A stretch of DNA of 64,000 bases from Hyphomicrobiales bacterium. GTDB taxonomy: Bacteria > Pseudomonadota > Alphaproteobacteria > Rhizobiales > Rhizobiaceae. The notes beneath the pieces were generated by a model that worked only from the letters and a program-made list of their open reading frames with translations, was not told the DNA's origin and did no database searches. The position numbers were made by a program, and so were the translations under genes. Of the stretch, positions 1-8,225 are shown in pieces. The DNA is taken from NCBI GenBank assembly GCA_900473185.1, contig UCKU01000022.1:62001-126000 (forward strand). The letters are read 5' to 3'. Within the stretch, counting starts at the first letter, position 1. Every line of letters begins with the position of its first letter.

Positions 1-131
1 TGCAACTTTCTGAAAGTGGCTTTATCGGCGAGCCGTTGCTCTTTTCGGTCGATGGTCGCCCGCTCGGTGGCGAAACGCTGGCAGGCGAGGAATATTTCCA
101 CGTCGTGGCACGCAAGCCGTCGCTCAGCTGA
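1..131 (+). CDS. C-terminal end of an unidentified protein (partial)
   Basis: An open frame enters from the left edge and ends at a TGA at 129-131, giving about 42 C-terminal residues that close with FHVVARKPSLS. No family can be named from this piece. Endings of the form FHVVARKP are seen in some SAM-dependent methyltransferases, but that is only an impression. The stop abuts the stop of the opposite-strand gene at 132, so the two genes converge with no gap. The rest of the gene lies outside the window. Confidence 0.5.
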   Translation, partial: QLSESGFIGEPLLFSVDGRPLGGETLAGEEYFHVVARKPSLS

Positions 132-293
132 TCAGCCGAAGCGCTCGGTCAGGAAGCCGGCGGGCGCCTTTTCACCAATGAGCCGATCGGTCTTATGTGT
201 GGTGACGGGGCCTTGCGGCTGATAGCTGATGGCGATGAGCAGACCGCAGGCGATTACGCCGCCAATTGCAAGCAGGGTCATTCGAATACGCAT
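132..293 (-). CDS. Small single-pass membrane protein, 53 residues
   Basis: The frame starts with ATG at 293 and ends at TGA at 132, too short for most gene callers. A basic start (MRIRM) is followed by a hydrophobic stretch at residues 6-23 (LLAIGGVIACGLLIAI) that could be a signal anchor. A polar C-terminal tail of about 30 residues follows. The topology suggests an inner-membrane protein with a periplasmic tail, or a poorly cleaved secreted protein. I do not recognise the family. It converges exactly with the left-edge gene and lies downstream of a terminator hairpin at 362-391, so it probably has its own promoter in 294-361. Confidence 0.6.
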   Translation of the reverse strand: MRIRMTLLAIGGVIACGLLIAISYQPQGPVTTHKTDRLIGEKAPAGFLTERFG

Positions 294-361
294 GACGGAT
301 ACTCCTGTTTTGCCGGTAAAACGCGGGAGAAATTCCGAAGTTCCTCATGCTTCAAAACAGT

Positions 362-391
362 AGACTCCGGGTGGGTCTCCAGCCGGAGTCT
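362..391 (-). terminator. Rho-independent terminator after the 399-542 remnant
   Basis: A 9-bp perfect stem (agactccgg at 362-370 with ccggagtct at 383-391) is followed on the minus strand by ACTGTTTTG. It lies 8 bases past the stop of the minus-strand remnant at 399-542, which suggests that this remnant was once an expressed gene. Confidence 0.6.
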
Positions 392-398
392 TCCTGTC

Positions 399-542
399 TT
401 AGCGGCAAATACGGATCTTCCTGATCACGGTTTCGCCGTGGCTATGGATGCGTTCCGTGCGGGTCACGCAATCATGCGACGGATGGATCATCGCGGCGCT
501 GTTCGGGGTTGGCGCAAAACGCGCCGTACGGTGGCGACCTGG
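399..542 (-). pseudogene. C-terminal remnant of a small secreted basic-protein gene
   Basis: The minus-strand frame is open from a TAG at 543-545 down to TAA at 399-401, about 47 codons. It ends with a segment carrying DCVTRTERIHS and GETVIRKIRICR. The same layout closes the intact 98-residue secreted protein at 51584-51880: a Cys-Val-Thr-Arg motif, then a Gly-Thr-Val basic stretch, then Arg-x-Cys near the end. The fragment lacks a signal peptide, and the only ATG (491) would give 30 residues. The upstream side runs straight into the 3' end of tRNA-Arg at 558, so the N-terminal part appears lost. A short functional protein cannot be excluded. A terminator follows at 362-391. Confidence 0.45.
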
Positions 543-557
543 CTATCGGTGAGAGAA

Positions 558-634
558 TGGTGATCCCGACGCGATTCGAACGCGTGACCCCCAGATTAGG
601 AATCTGGTGCTCTATCCTGCTGAGCTACGGGACC
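558..634 (-). tRNA. tRNA-Arg (anticodon CCT)
   Basis: The minus strand folds as a full cloverleaf of 77 nt including an encoded CCA. The acceptor arms are GGTCCCG and CGGGATC with discriminator A, the anticodon arm is CAGAT/ATCTG around a loop with CCT in the centre, and the T arm has ACGCG-TTCGAAT-CGCGT. It reads AGG codons. It is followed immediately by the gene remnant at 399-542. tRNA 3' ends are common integration sites, but no integrase or repeated att core is visible here. Confidence 0.96.
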
Positions 635-646
635 ACTTGGATGCCA

Positions 647-675
647 TGCATACAAAAGGCTTGGCAGGAAGCCAA
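647..675 (-). promoter_or_regulatory. Putative sigma-70 promoter of tRNA-Arg
   Basis: On the minus strand a -35 TTGGCT (670-675) and a -10 TATGCA (647-652) are separated by exactly 17 nt. The predicted start would be about 6 nt before the mature tRNA end at 634. The -35 box sits within the hairpin at 654-682 that terminates the preceding gene. Only partial consensus matches support it. Confidence 0.4.
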
Positions 676-682
676 GCCTTTT
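654..682 (-). terminator. Terminator of the M20 amidohydrolase gene
   Basis: A 12-bp perfect inverted repeat (654-665 with 671-682, loop aggaa) has A-run and T-run flanks inside its arms, so it can terminate transcription from either side. It lies about 25 bases past the amidohydrolase stop and about 20 bases before tRNA-Arg. Confidence 0.85.
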
Positions 683-706
683 CAGTGTTTCTAATGTCGT
701 TTCATC

Positions 707-1870
707 TCAGGCGCCGAGGCGCTGTTCGGCAAGGCGCACCCAGTAGGAAATGCCATGGGCGATTGCGTCGTCGTTGAAATCGTAGGCGGGGTTATGCAGG
801 CCGGCGGTGTCGCCGTTGCCGATGAAGATGAACGCGCCGGGGCGGGCGTTCAGCATGTAGGAGAAATCCTCGCCGCCCATCATCGGATCGACCTCAGGAT
901 TAACGTTGGCTTCGCCGGCAATGTCGGTGGCGATGGCGACGGCATGTTCCGTTTCATCCGCATGGTTGAAGGTGACGGGGTAGTTGCGGTGGAAGTTGAT
1001 GTCGGCTGCCGCACCATGGGCAGCGCAGATGCCTTCCACGACTTCGCGCAGGCGTGCTTCGGCCTGGGCGCGCACCTCGTCATCCAGCGTACGGATCGTG
1101 CCGGCGAAGGTTGCGTCATTGGGGATGACGTTATGGGCGAAGCCGGCATTGAACTTGGTGACGGAGACGACGACCGAACGTAGCGGATTGACGCTGCGCG
1201 AGGCGATCAGCTGCAGGTTCGAGACGATCTGCGCGCCGATTGCGATCGGATCGATCGTGCGGTGCGGCTGCGCCGCATGGCCGCCGCGGCCCTTGATGGT
1301 GATGGTGAATTCGTCGGTCGCCGCCATGATCGGCCCCTTGCGCGTGGCGAACTGGCCGACGGGCAGGCCCGGCAGATTATGCATGCCGTAGACTTCTTCG
1401 ATGCCAAAGCGTTCCATCATGCCGTCTTTGACCATCAGGTTGCCGCCGCCGCCGCCTTCTTCGGCGGGCTGAAAGATCACAGCGACATTGCCATTGAAGT
1501 TGCGGGTCTCTGCGAGATATTTCGCTGCACCCAGCAGCATGGCGGTATGGCCGTCATGACCGCAGGCGTGCATCTTGCCAGGTGTTTTCGATGCCCAGGG
1601 TTTGCCGGTGATTTCGGTGAGCGGCAGGGCATCCATATCGGCGCGCAGGCCGACCGTACGGCTGCCTTCGCCCTTGCCCTTGATGAGGCCGACGACGCCG
1701 GTGCGACCGATGCCGGTGACGACTTCGTCGACGCCGAATTCCTTAAGCTTTTCAGCAACGAAGGCAGCCGTATTTTCGACTGCGAAGAGAAGTTCCGGCC
1801 GCGCATGGATGTGACGGCGCCACTCTGCGACTTCGTCCTGAAGTTCGGCGGCTCTATTCAGAATCGGCAT
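707..1870 (-). CDS. M20 family metallo-amidohydrolase (hippurate/N-acyl amino acid hydrolase type)
   Basis: This 387-residue protein is a cytosolic peptidase M20D enzyme that hydrolyses N-acyl amino acids or related amides. The metal-site motifs appear in order: RADMDALP near residue 76, HACGHDGH near 101, QPAEEGGGGG near 134, GMHNLPG near 162 and GGEDFSYM near 332. The dimerisation (lid) domain lies between about 180 and 295 and contains GRGGHAAQPH. The length matches HipO/AmhX/carboxypeptidase Ss1 relatives, and the exact substrate cannot be read from sequence. The gene is monocistronic, bounded downstream by the hairpin at 654-682 and upstream by the divergent carboxypeptidase gene. Confidence 0.9.
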   Translation of the reverse strand: MPILNRAAELQDEVAEWRRHIHARPELLFAVENTAAFVAEKLKEFGVDEVVTGIGRTGVVGLIKGKGEGSRTVGLRADMDALPLTEITGKPWASKTPGKMHACGHDGHTAMLLGAAKYLAETRNFNGNVAVIFQPAEEGGGGGNLMVKDGMMERFGIEEVYGMHNLPGLPVGQFATRKGPIMAATDEFTITIKGRGGHAAQPHRTIDPIAIGAQIVSNLQLIASRSVNPLRSVVVSVTKFNAGFAHNVIPNDATFAGTIRTLDDEVRAQAEARLREVVEGICAAHGAAADINFHRNYPVTFNHADETEHAVAIATDIAGEANVNPEVDPMMGGEDFSYMLNARPGAFIFIGNGDTAGLHNPAYDFNDDAIAHGISYWVRLAEQRLGA

Positions 1871-2026
1871 TCTTGGCTTCCTGTGAATGAAATGCGTGGG
1901 GCCTGTCTGAAAGCATCACAAGGGCGTGATGCCTTGGAAATAACTTAGTCAATGACCTTTGCCATGTCATAGCCATATAGGGTAAATAGGGGAAGGTTTC
2001 GAGATAATTCCCTGAAGGACGAGCAC

Positions 2027-3160
2027 TTGTCGACGCGCCACGATCGTTTGTTCGCCGCTTTGCGGCCCTTTTCTTTTATAGCGACAGCAACAGCGGTTCT
2101 TGTCTCGTCCGTTACAATTGCTGAAGCCAATCCGCATATTCTCGTCGACGTACAGACCGGCCGGGTGCTGGAGCATGAAGAAGCCTTCCGCAAGTGGTAT
2201 CCGGCTTCACTCACCAAACTCATGACCGTTTATACGGTATTCGATGCGATCCGCTCCGGCCAGATCAACCTCGACACACCCGTTGTCATGAGCAAGCGCG
2301 CCGCGTCCGCGCCGCCCGCCAAGATGGGCTTCAAGCCGGGCCAGAAATTCACGCTCGACAGCGCGTTGAAGATCCTGATGGTGAAGTCGGCCAATGACAT
2401 CGCCGTCGCCGTTGCGGAAGCGGTCGGCGACACCCAGGAAGCTTTCGTCGTGCGCATGAATTCCGAGGCGGCGAAGCTTGGCATGTCGGATTCGCATTTC
2501 GTCAATCCGAACGGCCTGCCGGGCAACGGCCAGTATACGACGGCCCGCGACCTTGCGATCCTGACGGTGGCGCTGCGCCGCGACTTCCCGCAATATGCCG
2601 GTTATTTCTCGCTGGAAGGCTTCACGAACGGCAAGCAGAACGTTCCGAACATCAACATGCTGATCGGCCGCTTTGCCGGCGCCGATGGCATGAAGACCGG
2701 CTTTATCTGCGCTTCGGGCTTCAACCAGATCGGTTCTGCGACGCGCAACGGCCGCACGCTGGTTTCCGTCGTGCTCGGCACCGACAGCCTGGCGGCCCGC
2801 GCCGACGCCACCGCCAACCTGCTGCAGAAGGGCTTCACCACGCAGTTTGCGGCAAATGATACACTGGGTTCGCTGAGGCCCTACGGTCCGGGGCAGGACC
2901 AGGTGAACGACATCACGGCCGATATCTGCAGCGCCAAGGGCGCGAAGGTGCGCAGCGAAACGCGCGACGAGGTCGGCCGTATGAAGGTACAGTCGCCCTA
3001 TATTCACGAGATGGATCACGAGCCGCAATTCGTGTTCGCCGGCCTCATTCCGGGGCAGGATCCGCAGCCTGTTGCGCAGAACGACAAGACCGCCAAGGGT
3101 GACGCGGTCGAGGCGCTCGCCAATGTGCCGGTTCCGCTTCCACGGCCGAAATCCTTCTGA
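2027..3160 (+). CDS. D-alanyl-D-alanine carboxypeptidase (penicillin-binding protein, S11 family)
   Basis: This 377-residue protein is exported and trims the terminal D-Ala from peptidoglycan stem peptides. The N-terminus (about 1-35) is a signal peptide ending near AEA. The catalytic motifs are SLTK with the nucleophile Ser61, SAN near residue 120, and KTG near 223. The C-terminal stretch past about 330 is Pro/Ala-rich and has no clear membrane anchor. The start is a TTG at 2027 behind gaaggacgag, since no ATG is available before the signal sequence. The CobW gene follows after 8 bp, so the two are probably cotranscribed, although their functions are not obviously linked. Confidence 0.92.
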   Translation: MSTRHDRLFAALRPFSFIATATAVLVSSVTIAEANPHILVDVQTGRVLEHEEAFRKWYPASLTKLMTVYTVFDAIRSGQINLDTPVVMSKRAASAPPAKMGFKPGQKFTLDSALKILMVKSANDIAVAVAEAVGDTQEAFVVRMNSEAAKLGMSDSHFVNPNGLPGNGQYTTARDLAILTVALRRDFPQYAGYFSLEGFTNGKQNVPNINMLIGRFAGADGMKTGFICASGFNQIGSATRNGRTLVSVVLGTDSLAARADATANLLQKGFTTQFAANDTLGSLRPYGPGQDQVNDITADICSAKGAKVRSETRDEVGRMKVQSPYIHEMDHEPQFVFAGLIPGQDPQPVAQNDKTAKGDAVEALANVPVPLPRPKSF

Positions 3161-3168
3161 GGAAAACC

Positions 3169-4320
3169 ATGAGCACGTTTAGCGACAAGATCCCGGTCAC
3201 AATCCTGACCGGCTTCCTCGGCGCCGGAAAATCGACGCTTCTGAACCGTATTCTCAAAGATCCTGCCATGAAGGATGCGGCCGTCATCATCAACGAATTC
3301 GGCGATGTCGGCATCGACCATCTGCTGGTCGAAAGCTCCGGCGATTCCATCATCGAGCTCTCCGATGGCTGCCTCTGCTGCACCGTGCGCGGGGAACTGG
3401 TCGATACGCTGGCAAACCTCATGGATGCCGTGCAGACGGGCCGTGTGAAGCCGGTCAAGCGCGTGGTCATCGAAACCACCGGCCTTGCCGATCCGGCTCC
3501 CGTCATGCAGGCGATCATGGGTAACCCCATCATTGCGCAGAATTTCGAGCTCGATGGTGTGGTCACCGTCGTCGATGCCGTGAACGGCCTGCAGACCCTC
3601 GATAATCACGAAGAGGCGCGCAAGCAAGCGGCCGTCGCCGATCGGCTGATCGTTTCGAAACAGAGCATAGAAGGCGATACGGATGCGCTGATGGCACGTC
3701 TGCATGGCCTCAATCCGCGCGCCGCCATCATGGATGCCGACAGCGATGAGGCAGGCTCAGCGCGTATTTTCGTCAACGGGCTTTATGATCCCGGCACAAA
3801 AATCGCCGATGTCCGCCGCTGGCTGCATGATGAGGATGAGCATGAAGGGCATCATCATCACGACCATGGCCATGATCACGGTCATCACCACCATCATCAC
3901 CATGGCCACGAGCATCAGGACCCGCACGACGTCAATCGTCACGATGCGTCGATCCGCTCCTTCTCGATCATCGAGGAGAAGGCAATCGATCCGATGGCGC
4001 TCGAAATGTTCATCGATCTCCTGCGCTCGGCGCATGGGGAAAAGCTTCTGCGCATGAAGGCGATCATCGCCACATCAGATCGGCCGGAGAGGCCGCTGGT
4101 GCTGCATGGCGTCCAGAGCATCTTCCACCCGCCGGTGCGGCTTGCCGCCTGGCCGGACCCTGAGGATCGGCGCACGCGCATGGTGCTGATCACCAAGGAT
4201 CTGCCTGAGGCTTTCGTGAAAGATCTCTTCGATGCCTTCCTCGGCAAGCCGCGCATTGATACACCGGATCGCGCCGCGCTCAGCGACAATCCGCTCGCTA
4301 TTCCGGGCATGCGGATCTAA
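3169..4320 (+). CDS. CobW/COG0523 family GTPase with histidine-rich metal-binding loop
   Basis: This 383-residue G3E GTPase of the CobW/ZNG1/YjiA group is a cytosolic metallochaperone-type protein. The P-loop GFLGAGKS is at residues 15-22 and the metal-binding CLCC motif is at 68-71. The Walker B-like ETTGLADP follows near 105, and the C-terminal CobW domain begins near 265. A linker at about 219-252 is extremely His-rich, with runs of four and seven His among Asp and Gly. Family members serve in zinc, cobalt or nickel allocation, and the His-rich linker favours Zn or Ni/Co handling. I see no Zur-box-like palindrome upstream. Involvement in B12 synthesis is not implied by the family name alone. 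Confidence 0.88.
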   Translation: MSTFSDKIPVTILTGFLGAGKSTLLNRILKDPAMKDAAVIINEFGDVGIDHLLVESSGDSIIELSDGCLCCTVRGELVDTLANLMDAVQTGRVKPVKRVVIETTGLADPAPVMQAIMGNPIIAQNFELDGVVTVVDAVNGLQTLDNHEEARKQAAVADRLIVSKQSIEGDTDALMARLHGLNPRAAIMDADSDEAGSARIFVNGLYDPGTKIADVRRWLHDEDEHEGHHHHDHGHDHGHHHHHHHGHEHQDPHDVNRHDASIRSFSIIEEKAIDPMALEMFIDLLRSAHGEKLLRMKAIIATSDRPERPLVLHGVQSIFHPPVRLAAWPDPEDRRTRMVLITKDLPEAFVKDLFDAFLGKPRIDTPDRAALSDNPLAIPGMRI

Positions 4321-4332
4321 TCAGAAAAGGCT

Positions 4333-4557
4333 CTATCCCTTGCGGATCAGGAAACGGTGGCCGCGCTCGGTCTTCTCCGTGCTGAGGAGCTCGTGGCCGT
4401 CTTCATTGCAGAAATGCGGGATATCGATGACGGCAAGCGGATCGCTGGTATCGACGAGGATCATTGCACCGCTCGGCATAGCCGTCAGCTTCTTTCGCGT
4501 CTTGATGACGGGAAGCGGGCATTTCAGCCCGCGCAGATCGTAGAGAACGGCGTCCAA
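4333..4557 (-). CDS. TusA-like sulfurtransferase (SirA/YedF/YeeD family)
   Basis: This 74-residue protein has the TusA fold signature, with the conserved CPLPV motif and presumed persulfide-carrying Cys13 near the N-terminus (LRGLKCPLPV). Such proteins relay sulfur to tRNA thiolation, molybdenum cofactor or other acceptors in the cytosol. It starts 5 nt after the L,D-transpeptidase stop on the same strand, so it is the second gene of that unit. It converges with the CobW gene, leaving 12 bp between stops. Whether it is the tRNA 2-thiouridine TusA or a paralogue cannot be decided, since no TusBCDE genes are present. Confidence 0.87.
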   Translation of the reverse strand: MDAVLYDLRGLKCPLPVIKTRKKLTAMPSGAMILVDTSDPLAVIDIPHFCNEDGHELLSTEKTERGHRFLIRKG

Positions 4558-4562
4558 GCCGA

Positions 4563-5789
4563 TCAGTTCCTGGCCCAGAACTTCCAGAACGGCTTCTTGG
4601 TGGCGTCGGCGGTTTCCTGCGGCGCGGGCTCGGGCGCGGCATAGGCCAGCGGATTCTGCATCGGCACCGGAATATTGGCCGGCAGCGCTGCAGCGACGGT
4701 CGTGGCTTGAGCCTGCGTCGTCGGCGTCGCAGTCGCTACGGTCTTGGCAGCAACGCTCTTTGCGGCCTGATTGGCCATCATGTCTTCGAGTTCGGCAACC
4801 TTGACCATGCGGCCGGCTTCCAGCGACGTGCCCGTTGGAGCATAGGCGAGTTCACGACCCTTGCGCTGCTTGGCGACCACAGCCTTGCGTTCTGCTTCCG
4901 TCGGGTCGTACCAGGCAAGCCCGTCATATTTCTTCAGCGCCGTCTGATAATCGGCATCATAGGTCTTGCCGTAGGAGGCGAGCGCTGCCGTCAGCGCCGG
5001 CGGCGTAGACATGGCCGGGCAGGCGCCAGCCGGATTGAAGCTGCCACCATTCGTGGCCTGCTGGTTGAAGACGTATTTCTTCTCACAGACATTCACTTCC
5101 GGCGGGCGTTTGGTGACTTCGAAATTGTCGTAGCCGACCTTCAGCATCTTCCAGAAATCGTAGTTCTGATCGAGACGATGCTTGACCATGTTCTCGGCGG
5201 TCATGCGGAAGGGAAAGGCCTGAAGCTGGACGCTTTCCTGGCCACCCTTGAAGGCGTCACGGGCAAAGGCGTAGATTTCCAGAACCTGCTGATCGGTCAT
5301 CGAATAGCAGCCGGACGATGAGCAGGCACCGTGGATCATCAGGTCACTGCCGGTGCGACCGTTGACAGCATCATAGCGGTTCGGAAAACCGGTGTTGATC
5401 GCTAGATAATATTTGGAATTGGGGTTCAGGTTGGCGCGGCTCAGGTTGTAGAAGCCTTCCGGCGCCTGCCGGTCGCCGGTCTTGACCTTCGGGCCGAGCT
5501 TGCCGGACCAGGCGCAGATCTTGTAGCCTGCGATCTTCTCAAACCGGTTGTCCGTCTTCGCCTTCCAGACTTCCAGCGCACCTTCTTCCTTGAAGATGCG
5601 GATCATGATCGGCGAGTTGCGGTCCATGTTCTTGGCCGACATGTCGGCAAGGATGTGGGCGGGAAGCGGCTGCTCCACCTTGTTCTTGACGCTCGAAAGG
5701 TCGATGCCTTGAGCCGATTCCAATGCGTCATTGCAGCCGGTCAGAGCCAGCGCCATGAGCGAAACATAGGCAAAATGACGTATGCGCAT
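4563..5789 (-). CDS. L,D-transpeptidase family lipoprotein (YkuD domain, murein cross-linking)
   Basis: This 408-residue protein starts with a lipoprotein signal (LALTGCND, lipid-attachment Cys19), which places it in the periplasm anchored to a membrane. The YkuD/ErfK catalytic region spans roughly residues 60-215 and contains MIHGACSSSGCYSM with the conserved His and catalytic Cys. Family members form 3-3 cross-links or attach proteins to peptidoglycan, and such enzymes are abundant in Rhizobiales, which grow from the pole. The C-terminal third is Ala/Pro/Thr-rich and low in complexity, probably a flexible spacer. It leads a two-gene unit with the TusA-like gene. Confidence 0.88.
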   Translation of the reverse strand: MRIRHFAYVSLMALALTGCNDALESAQGIDLSSVKNKVEQPLPAHILADMSAKNMDRNSPIMIRIFKEEGALEVWKAKTDNRFEKIAGYKICAWSGKLGPKVKTGDRQAPEGFYNLSRANLNPNSKYYLAINTGFPNRYDAVNGRTGSDLMIHGACSSSGCYSMTDQQVLEIYAFARDAFKGGQESVQLQAFPFRMTAENMVKHRLDQNYDFWKMLKVGYDNFEVTKRPPEVNVCEKKYVFNQQATNGGSFNPAGACPAMSTPPALTAALASYGKTYDADYQTALKKYDGLAWYDPTEAERKAVVAKQRKGRELAYAPTGTSLEAGRMVKVAELEDMMANQAAKSVAAKTVATATPTTQAQATTVAAALPANIPVPMQNPLAYAAPEPAPQETADATKKPFWKFWARN

Positions 5790-5917
5790 TCAATCAGCCC
5801 ATCAATAATGCGACCCAACCCGCTTACGGAAACCGGGCGTAGCACGGAATCATAGGCGGCTTATACTTGATAAATCCTTACCAGCCTATGACTTGCGCCG
5901 ACGTGTCCTGCAAGCGC

Positions 5918-5935
5918 AATGTTACAGATAACATT
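5918..5935. promoter_or_regulatory. Perfect 7-bp palindrome, possible operator
   Basis: The arms AATGTTA and TAACATT are separated by CAGA in the 193-bp gap between accA and the L,D-transpeptidase gene. No T-run follows, so it looks more like a protein-binding site than a terminator. A second small hairpin (ggccaa/ttggcc, 5941-5955) lies beside it. It could control the L,D-transpeptidase operon or be chance. Confidence 0.25.
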
Positions 5936-5982
5936 ATTGTGGCCAAGATTTGGCCCCAATCGGCTGTGCCGGCCTGTGGAAC

Positions 5983-6936
5983 TTACAGATTGCGGCCCAT
6001 GGCGAGGAACTTCTGGCGGCGGTCGTTGCGCAGTTGTTCGCCGGAGCGGGAAGCCATTTCGGCAAGCGCGTTGGAGATCATATCGCCGGTGGCGGCGATG
6101 ACGCTGTCGGGATCGCGGTGGGCGCCGCCGAGCGGTTCGGGGATGATGCCGTCGATGACGCCGAGTGCCTTCAGGTCCTCCGCCGTGATCTTCATGTTGG
6201 TCGCAGCTTCCTTGGCGCGGGTGGAATCGCGCCAGAGGATCGAGGCTGCACCTTCCGGCGAGATGACGCTGTAGATCGAATGTTCGAGCATGTAGACGCG
6301 GTTGCCGGTGGCAATCGCGATCGCGCCGCCCGAGCCGCCTTCGCCGATGACGATCGAGATCAGCGGCACCTTCACGCCGAGGCACATCTCCGTCGAACGG
6401 GCGATGGCTTCGGCCTGACCGCGCTCTTCGGCGCCGACACCCGGATAGGCGCCTGCGGTATCGACGAGGGTGATGACCGGAAGCTGGAAACGGTCGGCCA
6501 TTTCGAGGATGCGGATCGCTTTGCGGTAACCTTCAGGACGGGCGCTGCCGAAATTGTGCTTCAGGCGGCTCTTGGTGTCGTTGCCCTTTTCCTGGCCGAT
6601 GACGGCGACCGGCTGGCCGCGGAAGCGGGCGAGACCTGCCTGGATGGCGGCATCCTCGGAAAACTTGCGGTCGCCGGCAAGCGGCGTGAATTCCTGGAAG
6701 AGCGTCTTGGCATAATCGACGAAATGCGGACGCTGCGGATGGCGCGCGACCTGCGTCTTCTGCCAGGCGTTGAGCTTCGAATAGATCTCGACGATTGCCT
6801 CGCGGACGCGGACTTCGAGCCTGCCGACTTCGTCGGAGGTGTCGATGCTTTCGTCTTCCGTTGCCAGCTTCTTAAGCTCGATGATCTTACCTTCGAGGTC
6901 GGAGATCGGCTTTTCGAAGTCGAGATAGTTGTGCAT
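5983..6936 (-). CDS. accA: Acetyl-CoA carboxylase carboxyltransferase subunit alpha
   Basis: This 317-residue protein is the alpha subunit of the carboxyltransferase, which with AccD moves CO2 from biotin-BCCP to acetyl-CoA to make malonyl-CoA for fatty acid synthesis. The N-terminal coiled segment ([15 protein letters not shown]) and the crotonase-like core are full length for the family. Diagnostic stretches include [19 protein letters not shown] and [12 protein letters not shown], which lines the active site. It lies 62 bp downstream of xerD on the same strand and ends in a gap without a strong terminator. The neighbouring accD is not in the window, as is usual. Confidence 0.97.
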   Translation of the reverse strand: MHNYLDFEKPISDLEGKIIELKKLATEDESIDTSDEVGRLEVRVREAIVEIYSKLNAWQKTQVARHPQRPHFVDYAKTLFQEFTPLAGDRKFSEDAAIQAGLARFRGQPVAVIGQEKGNDTKSRLKHNFGSARPEGYRKAIRILEMADRFQLPVITLVDTAGAYPGVGAEERGQAEAIARSTEMCLGVKVPLISIVIGEGGSGGAIAIATGNRVYMLEHSIYSVISPEGAASILWRDSTRAKEAATNMKITAEDLKALGVIDGIIPEPLGGAHRDPDSVIAATGDMISNALAEMASRSGEQLRNDRRQKFLAMGRNL

Positions 6937-6998
6937 GAGGTGCGTTTCCGTTCCTTGTGCGCGGGGCAGTTTCCTGGTTCCGCCCCTTGTCGCCGGTC

Positions 6999-7952
6999 CT
7001 ATTCGTGCTTTTTCGCCTGTTTTGCAAGGGGGTGGTGCGTATGGACGAGCTGCTGGAGGCGTTCTTCCAGAACATGCGTATAGATTTGTGTCGTCGAAAT
7101 GTCTGAATGGCCGAGGAGTTCCTGCACCACGCGCAGGTCCGCGCCATTGGCGAGAAGATGGCTGGCAAAGGCGTGCCGCATGACGTGCGGCGAAATCATC
7201 GACGGTGTGAGGCCGGCGCGGATTGCCAGATTCTTGAGATCGCGGGCGAAAACCTGGCGCGGCAAGTATCCCTCTTTCGAGGCGGCCGGGAAGAGCCAGG
7301 GGCTCTCCTGGGGCTGTTTTGATGCGGCGTTTTCAGACGCCAGCATGCGGCCGTAGGATTTCAGAGCGGCAATGGCCGATTGGGAAAGCGGTACCAGCCG
7401 CTCCTTGTTGCCCTTGCCGCGGATCATTAGGAAACGGCCTTCCTGATCGAGAACTCGGGCTGGAAGCGAGACGAGTTCGCTGACACGCATGCCGGTGGCA
7501 TAGAGCAGTTCCAGCAGCGCCAGCATGCGCATGCGATGAAGCTGGCCGGGGGCAGGGTCAGCGGCCTCGGTTTCTGCCTGAGTAAGCAGCTTGGTCACTT
7601 CCTCGACGCCCATCGTCTTCGGCAGGGAGCGGCCCTTCTTCGGCGCATCGAGAATGCCGGTCGGATCGTCGGTGCGCAGGCCCTCGGCATAGAGGAATTT
7701 GTAGAACTGCCGCATGGCGGCAAGGCGGCGGGCTTGCGAGGAGGGCTTGAAACCCTGCGCGGATAGCGAGCCGAGATAGGCGCCGAGATCGCCCGATGCC
7801 GCTTCGGTCAGGCGAATGCTGCGGCCGTGGAGGAAGGAGCGCAGGTCGTCCAGATCGCGTTCGTAGGACTGCAGCGTATTGACTGCAGCACCCCGCTCGG
7901 CACTCATCATTTCCAGGAATGATTCCACGTGGACGCGGCCGAGATCCTTCAT
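6999..7952 (-). CDS. xerD: Site-specific tyrosine recombinase XerD
   Basis: This 317-residue protein is a chromosome-dimer resolvase acting at dif with XerC. The N-terminal SAM-like core-binding domain covers about 1-105, including [19 protein letters not shown]. The catalytic domain carries the first Arg in TGMRVSELV, the HxxR box in [14 protein letters not shown], the second His in ELLGHSDIS and the nucleophile Tyr in TTQIYTHV. It is translated 4 nt after a 58-residue membrane protein gene, with a shared promoter probable at 8161-8188. No integrative element surrounds it and its length and context are those of the housekeeping gene, so I do not read it as a mobile integrase. Confidence 0.93.
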   Translation of the reverse strand: MKDLGRVHVESFLEMMSAERGAAVNTLQSYERDLDDLRSFLHGRSIRLTEAASGDLGAYLGSLSAQGFKPSSQARRLAAMRQFYKFLYAEGLRTDDPTGILDAPKKGRSLPKTMGVEEVTKLLTQAETEAADPAPGQLHRMRMLALLELLYATGMRVSELVSLPARVLDQEGRFLMIRGKGNKERLVPLSQSAIAALKSYGRMLASENAASKQPQESPWLFPAASKEGYLPRQVFARDLKNLAIRAGLTPSMISPHVMRHAFASHLLANGADLRVVQELLGHSDISTTQIYTHVLEERLQQLVHTHHPLAKQAKKHE

Positions 7953-7956
7953 CGCG

Positions 7957-8133
7957 TCACTTCTTCGTGGTGTTGATCGTGCCTGTCGAGGGCGGGTTTA
8001 CCCGCTCGGAGGGGATGCGGATCGTCACATCACGTTCCTGCGGCTCGACGAAGGTGACGAGCGCCCACATCGCTCCATAGATCAGTCCGGCGATGACCGC
8101 CAAGACGGACAGGAAACGGATCAGGCTCGGCAT
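7957..8133 (-). CDS. Small membrane protein, 58 residues, cotranscribed with xerD
   Basis: The frame runs from ATG at 8133 to the stop at 7957 with a good ribosome-binding site (AAGGAGTAACC) before it. One hydrophobic helix covers about residues 5-30 ([20 protein letters not shown]), followed by a charged tail of about 28 residues ([20 protein letters not shown]). The predicted topology is a single-pass inner-membrane protein. The gene ends 4 nt before xerD, so they share a transcript. I cannot assign a function, though the position before xerD suggests a conserved rhizobial small protein. A longer upstream reading in the same frame has no supporting initiation site. Confidence 0.8.
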   Translation of the reverse strand: MPSLIRFLSVLAVIAGLIYGAMWALVTFVEPQERDVTIRIPSERVNPPSTGTINTTKK

Positions 8134-8160
8134 CCGGTTACTCCTTAGAACTCTGCTTCT

Positions 8161-8188
8161 GTTATAAGAAGCATGTTTGCAAGTGCAA
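8161..8188 (-). promoter_or_regulatory. Putative promoter of the 58-residue protein and xerD
   Basis: On the minus strand a -35 TTGCAC (8183-8188) and a -10 TATAAC (8161-8166) are separated by 16 nt. The -10 box ends 27 bp before the ATG at 8133. The match is good for a sigma-70 type site. Confidence 0.45.
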
Positions 8189-8225
8189 GAAGCGGCAGTG
8201 AGACCATGATTCCCTTGTCCGCGAC

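Noticed and set aside
6999-7952. A mobile-element integrase
   Set aside because: Length, N-terminal domain and operon context fit housekeeping XerD, and no element or attachment sites surround it.
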